NCBI GenBank assembly: GCA_027011235.1
Contig: JALVAI010000343.1
Location: 1 to 21,436, forward strand
Reading direction: 5' to 3'
DNA: 21,436 nt
Source: Desulfobulbaceae bacterium
Lineage (GTDB): Bacteria > Desulfobacterota > Desulfobulbia > Desulfobulbales > Desulfobulbaceae
The position numbers were made by a program, and so were the translations under genes. The notes beneath the pieces were generated by a model. It was given only the letters and a program-made list of their open reading frames with translations. It did no database searches and was not told where the DNA came from. Of this stretch, positions 1 to 7,002 are shown piece by piece. Position 1 is the first letter of the stretch, and each line of letters starts with the position of its first letter.

Positions 1-633
1 CTGCTCGGAGTCTCCCAGTCCGGACATATTGCCGCGGTCGGCTATGATCTCTATCTCGATCTGCTCCAAACAACGGTGGAAGACCTGAAAAGACGGCAAC
101 AGGACGGCGGCCGGGAACCGCCACCGGACCCGGAAATCAACCTGAAGATCACCGCCTTTTTACCCGAGGACTATATCAGGGACACCGGCCAGCGCTATCA
201 GGTCTATCGCCGGCTTTCCCTGGCCGGTAACGATGAACCGGCAGCGCTTGCCGACCTGATGGATGAGATAGAAGACCGGTACGGCCGTCTGCCGCCGGAG
301 GCCCTGGCCCTGTGGCAAATGATCGGCCTTAAACATCCACTTTCGCAACTGGGAATCACAAAGCTTGAACAGGGGCCGGAGGCGCTGATCTACTCCTTTG
401 CAGACAACACGCCGGTAGAACCGGCAACCCTCCTTACCCTGCTTGAACAGGACAAAAAGGCGGCCAAAAAAGAACGGCGCAAAAATATAATGCGCCTGAC
501 CCCGGACCAACGCCTTGTCGTCCCTCTGCGTGATCAAGAAAATATTTTTAAACAGATCGAGAATATGTTAGATTTTTTTCAACACTCTTCACGAACCGAT
601 TACCAGCACCACCACGTGGACAGCAACCAATGA
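1..633 (+). CDS. mfd: Transcription-repair coupling factor Mfd, C-terminal fragment
   Basis: The reading frame is open from the first base, so only the last 210 residues of the protein are present. Mfd is an ATP-dependent DNA translocase that removes RNA polymerase stalled at DNA lesions and recruits UvrA. The fragment starts inside the end of the helicase module (LLGVSQSGHIAAVGYDLYLD, the conserved QSGHI..VG..LY stretch). It continues through the TRCF C-terminal domain, with PEINLKITAFLPEDYI, then YRRLS and EIEDRYGRLP, all typical of this family. The tail is Gln/His/Asp-rich and carries no recognisable motif. The stop codon overlaps the start of the next gene by 4 bp (ATGA), so the two are probably co-translated. 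Nothing suggests that the gene is damaged. Confidence 0.95.
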   Translation: MLGVSQSGHIAAVGYDLYLDLLQTTVEDLKRRQQDGGREPPPDPEINLKITAFLPEDYIRDTGQRYQVYRRLSLAGNDEPAALADLMDEIEDRYGRLPPEALALWQMIGLKHPLSQLGITKLEQGPEALIYSFADNTPVEPATLLTLLEQDKKAAKKERRKNIMRLTPDQRLVVPLRDQENIFKQIENMLDFFQHSSRTDYQHHHVDSNQ

Positions 634-1331
634 CCCTGGGCAGCCGACAACCTGAAAAAATCCCGCCCCGTTTCTCCTGGGACGATCTCGATACCGTCCT
701 GCTGGACATGGACGGCACCCTGCTGGACAAACATTTTGATGACTACTTCTGGGAGCAATACATTCCCGAGCATTACAGCCTGCTCCATGACATCTCCGTG
801 GAAGAGGCCAGGCAGGAACTGCTCGCCCGCTACCAGGAGGTCGAGAACACGCTTGACTGGACCGACCTTGGCTACTGGTCAAGCGAGCTGGGCCTTGATA
901 TACCGGAGCTGAAGATGCGGATCAATCACCTGATCGGTGTCCATCCGTATGTTATAGAATTTCTGGAATTCTGTCTGGGCAGGCGGAAAAAACTCTATCT
1001 CATCACCAATGCCCATTCAAGCACCCTGTCCATCAAGCTGGAAAAGACCTCCATCGGCGCCTGGTTTGACCGTATTATCTGTGCCGAGGAAATCGGTCTT
1101 GCCAAGGAAAACGAACAGTTCTGGCATCGGTTGCAGGAAACCCTCAAATTCGACACACAGCGGACCCTGCTGGCCGATGACACGGAAAAGGTGCTGGACG
1201 CGGCCAGGGCCTTTGGGATAAAACATTGCGTTTTTGTCGCCCGGCCGTCAAGCCGCAAGCCGGTCCGCTATTCGGAGCGCTACCCATCCATAGAATTTTT
1301 CAAGGAACTGATCCCGAAAACCACGCGTTAG
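630..1331 (+). CDS. yrfG: HAD-superfamily hydrolase, YrfG-like GMP/IMP nucleotidase
   Basis: This 233-residue cytosolic protein has all four HAD motifs: LLDMDGTLLD with nucleophile D26 and acid/base D28, ITNAH with T126, GLAKE with K159, and LLADDTE with D183/D184. Its N-terminal region (DTVLLDMDGTLLD...FDDYFWEQYIPEHY) and the later NTLDW...YWSSELGLDI stretch closely resemble E. coli YrfG as I remember it, a nucleotidase acting on purine monophosphates. Substrate specificity is therefore inferred by similarity. The ATG lies inside the ATGA overlap with mfd and has no strong ribosome-binding site of its own, which fits translational coupling. The gene converges on the regulator gene that ends at 1404. 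The 72-bp gap between them holds no convincing terminator, only weak 4-5 bp inverted repeats. Confidence 0.88.
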   Translation: MTLGSRQPEKIPPRFSWDDLDTVLLDMDGTLLDKHFDDYFWEQYIPEHYSLLHDISVEEARQELLARYQEVENTLDWTDLGYWSSELGLDIPELKMRINHLIGVHPYVIEFLEFCLGRRKKLYLITNAHSSTLSIKLEKTSIGAWFDRIICAEEIGLAKENEQFWHRLQETLKFDTQRTLLADDTEKVLDAARAFGIKHCVFVARPSSRKPVRYSERYPSIEFFKELIPKTTR

Positions 1332-1403
1332 AGGTCAGGGAAAAAATAATTGCTTCGTAATGCGTCTGATTTAAGACATAATTTTCTCTTACGCACAACC
1401 TGT

Positions 1404-2753
1404 TCAAATCCCATAACGTTTCATCTTGCGCCACAGGGTTGTCTTGTTGATGCCAAGCCTGCGGGCGGCCTCGATCTTCTTGCCGTTGCAGGCGGCAAGC
1501 ACCTCAATAATATGCTTTTTCTCCATTTCCCGGATATCTCCCGCCCCGGCCGTACTGGAACCGGGAGTATCTGTTGTCTCCCGGCCGCTTCGTTTCTGCC
1601 TGGGAATCAGCAGGCTTTCGGGCCGCAGGGTATCCGTTGTCTCGATGATCATGGCCCGTTCAATAATATTTTCCAGTTCCCGAATATTGCCGGGATAGTT
1701 ATAATCCTGCAGCATACCATACCCGGCCGCTGAAACCCCTCGGACCGATGGATTGATATGCTGATATTTATGAAGAAAATGATCAACCAGCAGCGGGATG
1801 TCATCCATTCTCTCCCGCAGGGGCGGAATGGTGATGGTGACCACGCTGAGCCGGTAGTAGAGGTCGCTGCGAAAACGACCGGCCCGCACCTCCTTTTCCA
1901 GGTCCTGATTGGCGGCTGCCACCAGACGGACATCAATAGGTATCGGCCTGGGACTGCCCACCCGGTAGATCACCCCCTCCTGGAGGACCCTGAGCAGATT
2001 CACCTGAAAACGAATATCAGTTGAACCGATTTCATCAAGAAAAATTGTCCCCTTGTCCGCCATCTCAAAAAAGCCGGTCCGGGTCTTGTCCGCGCCGGTA
2101 AAGGCCCCCTTTTCATGGCCGAAAAGTTCACTCTCCATGATGCCCCCGGCCACGGCGCAGCAGTTGACCGGAACCAGCAGATTGTCTCTCCGTGGGCTCC
2201 AGCGGTGGATTTTTTTCACCATCAGCTCTTTGCCCACCCCGGTTTCACCAAGAATCAGGATGTTGGAGTCGGTGCGGGCGGCCTTGCGCGCCATGGCCAT
2301 GATCGCAAGCATCTGCTCATTACCGCTGATTATATGGATCTCTCCTGTGGACCGGTCATCACGCTGCCGATACGAGGAACACTGTTTTTCAAGGCTCTGC
2401 TCCCTGATCGCCCTGGTCAGCTTCACCAGCACATCGTCCGGATTAAAGGGTTTGGCCAGATAATCATGGGCACCCATCTTTATGGCCCTGACAGCTCCGT
2501 CCACCGAGGCAAAACCGGTGATGATAAATACAATGGCGTCCGCATTGATCTCCTTGATCCGCGCAAGCAGCTCCATGCCATCCATTTCCGGCATCTTCAA
2601 ATCGGTGATGACGATGTCGGCGCCGTGTTCCATGAAGTGGGCCAGGGCCTGAGCGGGATCGACAAAGGCGTGGGCCCGGTATTCGGAGCGGAGCATCCGC
2701 ACAAGAATTTTCCCGGCCATGGGATCATCGTCGACAACAATGATGTTTTTCAT
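1404..2753 (-). CDS. NtrC-family sigma-54-dependent response regulator
   Basis: This 449-residue cytosolic transcription activator has three domains. The receiver domain (1-116) has D8/D9/D10, phospho-acceptor D51, T79 and K101. The AAA+ domain follows, with Walker A GETGVGKE (169-176), the sigma-54 contact loop GAFTGA (216-221) and Walker B FLDE (D240/E241). The Fis-type HTH (about 409-449) ends in AARRLGINKTTLWRKMKRYGI. Phosphorylation should drive oligomerisation and ATP-dependent opening of sigma-54 promoters. The ATG overlaps the upstream kinase stop by 4 bp and is preceded by an AGGAG ribosome-binding site, so kinase and regulator form a cognate pair. Its most likely target is the divergent ttrBCA promoter, which has paired palindromes and a -24/-12 element. 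That link is inferred from position and not shown. AtoC or ZraR would be the nearest familiar names, but the signal is unknown. Confidence 0.93.
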   Translation of the reverse strand: MKNIIVVDDDPMAGKILVRMLRSEYRAHAFVDPAQALAHFMEHGADIVITDLKMPEMDGMELLARIKEINADAIVFIITGFASVDGAVRAIKMGAHDYLAKPFNPDDVLVKLTRAIREQSLEKQCSSYRQRDDRSTGEIHIISGNEQMLAIMAMARKAARTDSNILILGETGVGKELMVKKIHRWSPRRDNLLVPVNCCAVAGGIMESELFGHEKGAFTGADKTRTGFFEMADKGTIFLDEIGSTDIRFQVNLLRVLQEGVIYRVGSPRPIPIDVRLVAAANQDLEKEVRAGRFRSDLYYRLSVVTITIPPLRERMDDIPLLVDHFLHKYQHINPSVRGVSAAGYGMLQDYNYPGNIRELENIIERAMIIETTDTLRPESLLIPRQKRSGRETTDTPGSSTAGAGDIREMEKKHIIEVLAACNGKKIEAARRLGINKTTLWRKMKRYGI

Positions 2754-4690
2754 CCATTTTCTCCTGTCTTTCCCATCGGTAGACGCAGGGTGAAGAGTGC
2801 GCCGCCCTGTTTCCTGTTGCGAACTTCAATGGAGCCGCCGTGATTTCTGATGATGCCGTAACTGATCGACAACCCGAGCCCGGTTCCCTTGCCGGTCCCC
2901 TTGGTCGAAAAAAATGGATCAAAAATCTTTGACCGGAGTTCCGGGGCAATACCGCTTCCGGTATCGGCAAAACAGATGACAACCGCCCTGCCGTCAAAAC
3001 TGCTGCTCACCTCAATACGTCCTTTTTCCGGCACGGCATCTATCCCGTTTAACAGGATGTTGATAAACACCTGCTCAAGCTGATGGGAGTCAACCTTGAT
3101 CAGCGGCAGACCGCTGTTCTTGTGGAAAATAATGGTCACTTTTTTTCCCTCGCTGCGCATGCGGACCAGAGAGATCGCCTCGGCAAGGCAGGTGTTGATA
3201 TTACTGAGGCGGAAGTTGACCTCTCTTTTGCGGGCAAAACCGAGCAATCCACCGATGATATGGCTGCACTTTTCGGTCTGGGAAATAATATCGGCCAGAT
3301 CTTCCTGGATACTGACCGCATCTATCCGGTTTTCATCAAGCTCCTTGCCGGTCAGAGAGGCCAGGGCCTTGATATTGCCCAGGGGCGTGTTCAGCTCATG
3401 GGCAAGGCCGGCGGCCAGCTCCCCTATGGATACCAGTTTTTCCGCCTGGGCCGCCCGGATTTCCATCTCCTTTCTCTCCTCTATATTGCGCTCCAGGCTC
3501 TCGGCCATCTGGTTGATCTCCGCTGCCAACTGACCGATTTCATCACGGCTGTTGATCCGAATTCTGCTGCTCAGATCACGACTGATACGATGGGTGCCAT
3601 CGATGACCGTCCGGATGGGAAGGGTCAGGGAACGGGCAAAAAAAAGGACTGCCGCGATCATCAGCCCAAAAACAGCAATGGCCGAGAGCCTGGCCTTTCT
3701 CTTTACCGTTGCCAGCGGCGCCAGCACAACGTCCCGTTTGGCATCAACCACAATCACCCAGCCACGTTTTGCGTTGCCGTAGGGAGAAAAATAGCGGTGG
3801 ACCAGAATATCGCCGCTGGCCGGATGGTAGCTGATTCCCTTTTCCTTCCTCATCCACTTTTGGGTAATGGATAAGGGAAAATCGTGAAAAACCCGAATAT
3901 TGGAACCGGTCTGGTTGCCAAACTCGCAGCTCTGGTCCTGATGAAAGAGATAGATGCCATTTCGCCTGGCGTCGATGAGATTACGCTCGACAATAAAGGC
4001 CTTGCCAAGCGCCGGTTCGATGAGTCGGTTGATCATGTCGCCCAGGGCCTTGCCCCAGACATTGATAATTATGACCCCGGCCCGGCTGCCGTCTGCAAAA
4101 AAGACAGGGGTGGCAAAACGGACCATGCCGGGGCACCAGCTTTCTTCTCCCTCCATCCAGCCCCGCTCCAGGTTGGAGATCCAGATTTTTCCACGATCAA
4201 GCCGGATGGTGTTTTTGAAAAAATCGCGGCCCGCCTTGGAGCTCACGGCCCGAATGTGCAGGGCCGGGTCAGGGGGACCGGAGCGGGGAATGATTTTGCC
4301 CTCCCGGACCTTGACCAGAACAAATCCTTTCGCATCTATGAAACGAATGGCCTGGATGGAAGTATCCAATTGCTGAAATTCAAAAAAACTTGTCTCCAGC
4401 CGCTGCAGGGTACGTAACAACCGGTCATCGCTACCACCCACCGCCAGAACCTGGAGCATATTCCGCACATCCGGGCTGTCGGCAATGGCCAGCAGATTGA
4501 CCTTTGAATGCCGGATCAGGTCCTGGACCGCGCGCACGGATATATCGGAGAGTTCTTCAAGATGATCGGAAATATTTTTCATCAGAATATCGCTGCCCGA
4601 ACGAACCATGAGCAGGGAAAAGAGCAGCAGCGACGGCACGGTGACGACCAGCATGGTCAGGAGAATTTTAGGGCCTATTTTCAAACGCAT
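2750..4690 (-). CDS. Membrane sensor histidine kinase with Cache-like sensor and HAMP domain
   Basis: This is a 646-residue inner-membrane kinase. TM1 spans about residues 8-29. A periplasmic region of about 300 residues resembles a double Cache sensor (for example IRFIDAKGFVLVKV near 115-128). TM2 is at about 334-353, followed by HAMP to about 406. The HisKA H-box reads HELNTPLGN with H431, and the HATPase has N-box FINILLNGIDA (N544/N548), G1 DTGSG (576-580), and GTGLGLSISYG. I chose the ATG at 4688-4690 because AAGGA lies 7 bp upstream and the hydrophobic TM1 follows directly. The frame stays open upstream to 4801, but that would add a Trp/Cys-rich extension and run over the palindromic sites. 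It overlaps the regulator gene by 4 bp. Its position divergent to ttrBCA suggests that it senses a sulfur oxyanion, but the ligand is unknown. Confidence 0.92.
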   Translation of the reverse strand: MRLKIGPKILLTMLVVTVPSLLLFSLLMVRSGSDILMKNISDHLEELSDISVRAVQDLIRHSKVNLLAIADSPDVRNMLQVLAVGGSDDRLLRTLQRLETSFFEFQQLDTSIQAIRFIDAKGFVLVKVREGKIIPRSGPPDPALHIRAVSSKAGRDFFKNTIRLDRGKIWISNLERGWMEGEESWCPGMVRFATPVFFADGSRAGVIIINVWGKALGDMINRLIEPALGKAFIVERNLIDARRNGIYLFHQDQSCEFGNQTGSNIRVFHDFPLSITQKWMRKEKGISYHPASGDILVHRYFSPYGNAKRGWVIVVDAKRDVVLAPLATVKRKARLSAIAVFGLMIAAVLFFARSLTLPIRTVIDGTHRISRDLSSRIRINSRDEIGQLAAEINQMAESLERNIEERKEMEIRAAQAEKLVSIGELAAGLAHELNTPLGNIKALASLTGKELDENRIDAVSIQEDLADIISQTEKCSHIIGGLLGFARKREVNFRLSNINTCLAEAISLVRMRSEGKKVTIIFHKNSGLPLIKVDSHQLEQVFINILLNGIDAVPEKGRIEVSSSFDGRAVVICFADTGSGIAPELRSKIFDPFFSTKGTGKGTGLGLSISYGIIRNHGGSIEVRNRKQGGALFTLRLPMGKTGENG

Positions 4691-4764
4691 AACGATATCC
4701 TTACCTGATAGCCAGTATTGCCGAATGCATTGTTTCCATGGGCTGAAATACAACCTGCTCAAAC

Positions 4765-4779
4765 GGTGCAAAATGCACC
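4765..4779. promoter_or_regulatory. Upstream activator site 1 (palindrome) for ttrBCA
   Basis: The sequence GGTGCA-AAA-TGCACC is a perfect 6-bp inverted repeat with a 3-bp spacer. It lies about 180 bp upstream of the predicted ttrB transcription start. The arms resemble the TGCACC/GGTGCA half-sites known for NtrC-type activators. A second nearly identical copy lies 41 bp downstream. I infer that the adjacent NtrC-family regulator binds here. It also sits upstream of the kinase gene, so autoregulation is possible. Confidence 0.7.
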
Positions 4780-4805
4780 ACAGGCAAATCCGGGAACGCA
4801 TTTAA

Positions 4806-4820
4806 GGTGCATAATGCAAC
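4806..4820. promoter_or_regulatory. Upstream activator site 2 (palindrome) for ttrBCA
   Basis: The sequence GGTGCA-TAA-TGCAAC repeats site 1 with one mismatch in the right arm and a different spacer. The centre-to-centre distance to site 1 is 41 bp, close to four helical turns, so both sites would face the same side of the DNA. This is the usual layout for cooperative binding of a sigma-54 activator. A weaker related sequence, ATTGCCGAATGCATT, is at 4717-4731 and could be a degenerate third site. Confidence 0.65.
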
Positions 4821-4917
4821 GATCATGGACCATGGCAAATTACAGCAGAGAAGTCAACCTGAAAACAACACCCGGAAAACACGAAAAACTTCCGCACAAA
4901 AGGCTGGAAGGACCGCC

Positions 4918-4934
4918 TTGGCATATCTTTTGTA
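4918..4934 (+). promoter_or_regulatory. Sigma-54 (-24/-12) promoter for ttrBCA
   Basis: The sequence TTGGCATATCTTTTGTA matches the sigma-54 consensus TGGCAC-N5-TTGC. The GG (4920-4921) and the G of the -12 element (4932) are 12 bp apart, as required, and the only clear departures are T for C at two positions. Transcription would start near 4945, leaving a leader of about 80 nt before ttrB. The presence of a GAFTGA-type activator gene next door supports the assignment. Confidence 0.75.
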
Positions 4935-4938
4935 TACA

Positions 4939-4983
4939 CTTCATGAAGCTTTCATCACCAGGAAGGACATTTCACCTTCCCGG
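4939..4983 (+). other. Palindrome and hairpin in the ttrB leader
   Basis: CTTCATGAAG (4939-4948) is a perfect 10-bp palindrome at the predicted transcription start. Just downstream, GGAAGG (4961-4966) pairs with CCTTCC (4975-4980) across an 8-nt loop, and the stem can be extended by CC/GG outside a mismatch (4958-4983). The hairpin ends about 30 nt before the ribosome-binding site. It could stabilise the mRNA 5' end or be a binding site. No function can be assigned from sequence alone. Confidence 0.4.
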
Positions 4984-5024
4984 CAGGATGCACCAACAGG
5001 TTGACCATTGCACAAGGAGAAAAC

Positions 5025-5831
5025 ATGGGTAAGGAAAACTCGCGAAGGAGTTTTTTAAAAACAGGGCTGGCCTCCACCGGGCTGGCCCTGTTGGCAAGTT
5101 CAAAGGCTAACGCCTTTTCCCTGAAAAACCCGGGCCGTGACGCAAAGGACGCACGCTATATCGGACAGAAGGGGAAACATTTCGTCATGGTGCTGGACCT
5201 GCGCAAGTGCATAGGTTGTCAGGCCTGCACCTCGGCCTGCAAGGTGGAAAACCAGGTCCCTTCCGGCCAGTACCGTACCTTTGTCACCGAGACCGAAGTG
5301 GGCGTCTTTCCGCAGGTGCGCAAGGCCTTTTTACCGCAACTCTGCAACCACTGTGAAAACCCGGCCTGTGTGCCGGTCTGTCCCACCGGCGCCACCTTTA
5401 AACGGGAAGACGGCATTGTGGTGGTGGACAACACGGTCTGCTGGGGCTGCGGCTACTGCATCAGCGCCTGCCCCTATGACAAACGGTATTTCAACAAAAA
5501 GACCAGGACCGCGGATAAATGTAATTTCTGCGCCCAGCGGGTGGACAAGGGCTTGATGCCCGCTTGCGTGGAGACCTGCATCGGCGGGGCCAGGGTCTTT
5601 GGCGATATCAATGACAAACACTCCGAGGTGGCAAGGCTGCTGGCCAATTTTCCGACAACAGTGCTGAAAAAGGCGCAGGGCACCCGGCCACAGGTCTTTT
5701 ATATTAACCTGGATGACCGGGTCACGGAACTGTTTGACACCACCCAGGACCTGGACGACATGGTCAAGGCCGAGCAAGGCTTTGAACGGGAATGGATGAA
5801 AGTGCGAGAGGAGGCAACAAACAATGGATAG
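5025..5831 (+). CDS. ttrB: Tetrathionate reductase iron-sulfur subunit TtrB
   Basis: This 268-residue electron-transfer subunit passes electrons from TtrC to TtrA in the periplasm. A Tat signal starts with SRRSFLKTG (R7/R8). Sixteen cysteines in four groups can bind four [4Fe-4S] clusters: C62/65/68/72, C107/110/115/119, C139/142/145/149 and C166/169/181/185. The stretches LCNHC.NP.CVPVCP.ATF.REDGIVVVDN and ACVE.C.GGAR.FGDI.D.HS match remembered Salmonella TtrB closely, more so than PhsB, PsrB or ArrB. I chose the ATG at 5025 because AAGGAG lies just upstream. A TTG at 5001 is in frame but lacks such a site and would push the twin arginines inward. The gene overlaps ttrC by 8 bp and is first in the operon downstream of the sigma-54 promoter. 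Confidence 0.9.
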   Translation: MGKENSRRSFLKTGLASTGLALLASSKANAFSLKNPGRDAKDARYIGQKGKHFVMVLDLRKCIGCQACTSACKVENQVPSGQYRTFVTETEVGVFPQVRKAFLPQLCNHCENPACVPVCPTGATFKREDGIVVVDNTVCWGCGYCISACPYDKRYFNKKTRTADKCNFCAQRVDKGLMPACVETCIGGARVFGDINDKHSEVARLLANFPTTVLKKAQGTRPQVFYINLDDRVTELFDTTQDLDDMVKAEQGFEREWMKVREEATNNG

Positions 5832-7002
5832 CATGCAAACCCTTATCTCCTCCATCACCATCGCCAAACCGTGGGGGATTGATATACCCAACTATTTCTG
5901 GTTTACCGGCAGCTCAGCGGCCGCCTTTATCATCTCCAGTTTTGCCCATGTCTTTGGCTGGAAAAAGTACAAACCCATTGCCGGCATTTCCCTGCTCATG
6001 GCCTTTGTCCTGCTGGTGGCAGCGCCACTCAACCTGATTGACGACCTGCGCCAGCCCGGCAGGATTCTCAACTTCTTTCTCTATGGCTGGGAAAACTTTC
6101 CCACCTCGCCCATGAAATGGGGCGTATTACTCCTGTTGGCCTATCCGATTCTGATCTTTTTCGAGGCCCAGGCCCTGTACCGGCCCTATTTTGTCAGAAA
6201 GGCAAAAAAAAGCGGTTTCCTTGGCAAGATATTTTACACAGTTATGACCTTTGGCCGGACCGATCTCAGCCCGGAGGCCCTGGACAGTGACCACCGGCTC
6301 GGCTTTGTCCTCGGCGCCATCGGCATTCCCCTGGCCCTGGCCGTGCACGGCTATACCGGCTATATTCTCGGCGCGGTCCATGCCAATGTCATGTGGCACA
6401 CGCCGCTTATGCCCATTATCTTTCTTGCCTCGGCCATGGTTTCCGGGACCGGGCTATTGATCCTCCTGATCCCCTTTTTCCAGCGCTTTCTCTCCGAACG
6501 GCACCAGGTGGACACCGATATGGTCGCCGCCCTGGCCACCCTGCTGGCCTGGTTCATTGTCGCTGACCTGGTCATGCGCTTTTTATGGCTTACCTTTTCC
6601 CTCACCTTTGCCGACGGCGAGAAGTATGCCCTGTACAGCTACTTCCGGCTCCACTTCAAGGATACCCTGCTCATAGACTACCTGCTCTGTCTCTTTATTC
6701 CGTTGATCATCGGCTTTACCCGGCTCAAACATATTCCGGTTGTGGTCTATTTCGGCGGCCTGGTAACGGCGGTGGGCGTCTGGATCTTCCGCTGGAACAC
6801 GGTTATCGGCGGCCAGACCATCCCCCGCACCACCCCGGGTTTTCTCCGCTACCTGCCCCCGGTCACCGGTCAGGACAGCATAGTCTCCATGCTTGCCAAC
6901 TGGGGCGTTCTTATTTCCCTCATCTGCCTGGTACTGCTGATTTTCCCCTGGGACGAAGAGATGATTGACTGTTATAAAGGAGCTGAACATGGACAACAGT
7001 AG
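5824..7002 (+). CDS. ttrC: Tetrathionate reductase membrane subunit TtrC (NrfD/PsrC family)
   Basis: This 392-residue polytopic protein has about eight or nine hydrophobic helices and belongs to the NrfD/PsrC family, which oxidises quinol at the membrane and anchors the periplasmic subunits. Family hallmarks visible are NYFWFTGSSAAAF near the N-terminus, APLNLIDDLRQPGR, WGVLLLLAYP, and HGYTGYILGAV.A...WHTPLMPIIFLASA. It is longer than the roughly 340 residues of the Salmonella protein, with extra length between helices and a polar tail. The ATG at 5824 follows GAGGAGG and overlaps ttrB by 8 bp; its own end overlaps ttrA by 14 bp, so all three subunits are probably translated in a coupled way. 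A generic polysulfide-reductase-type anchor is the alternative name. The TtrB and TtrA partners favour TtrC. Confidence 0.85.
   Translation: MDSMQTLISSITIAKPWGIDIPNYFWFTGSSAAAFIISSFAHVFGWKKYKPIAGISLLMAFVLLVAAPLNLIDDLRQPGRILNFFLYGWENFPTSPMKWGVLLLLAYPILIFFEAQALYRPYFVRKAKKSGFLGKIFYTVMTFGRTDLSPEALDSDHRLGFVLGAIGIPLALAVHGYTGYILGAVHANVMWHTPLMPIIFLASAMVSGTGLLILLIPFFQRFLSERHQVDTDMVAALATLLAWFIVADLVMRFLWLTFSLTFADGEKYALYSYFRLHFKDTLLIDYLLCLFIPLIIGFTRLKHIPVVVYFGGLVTAVGVWIFRWNTVIGGQTIPRTTPGFLRYLPPVTGQDSIVSMLANWGVLISLICLVLLIFPWDEEMIDCYKGAEHGQQ

Noticed and set aside
2115..4417. Several + strand open frames of 130-260 codons opposite the sensor kinase and regulator
   Set aside because: They are antisense to a kinase and regulator with complete motifs and look like compositional shadows.
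4691..4801. Upstream extension of the sensor kinase by 37 codons
   Set aside because: The ATG at 4690 has an AAGGA site and is followed directly by TM1. The extension would cover a regulatory palindrome and has no family-like sequence.
5001..5024. TTG start for ttrB eight codons upstream
   Set aside because: AAGGAG is correctly spaced only for the ATG at 5025, which also puts the twin arginines at the normal distance from the N-terminus.
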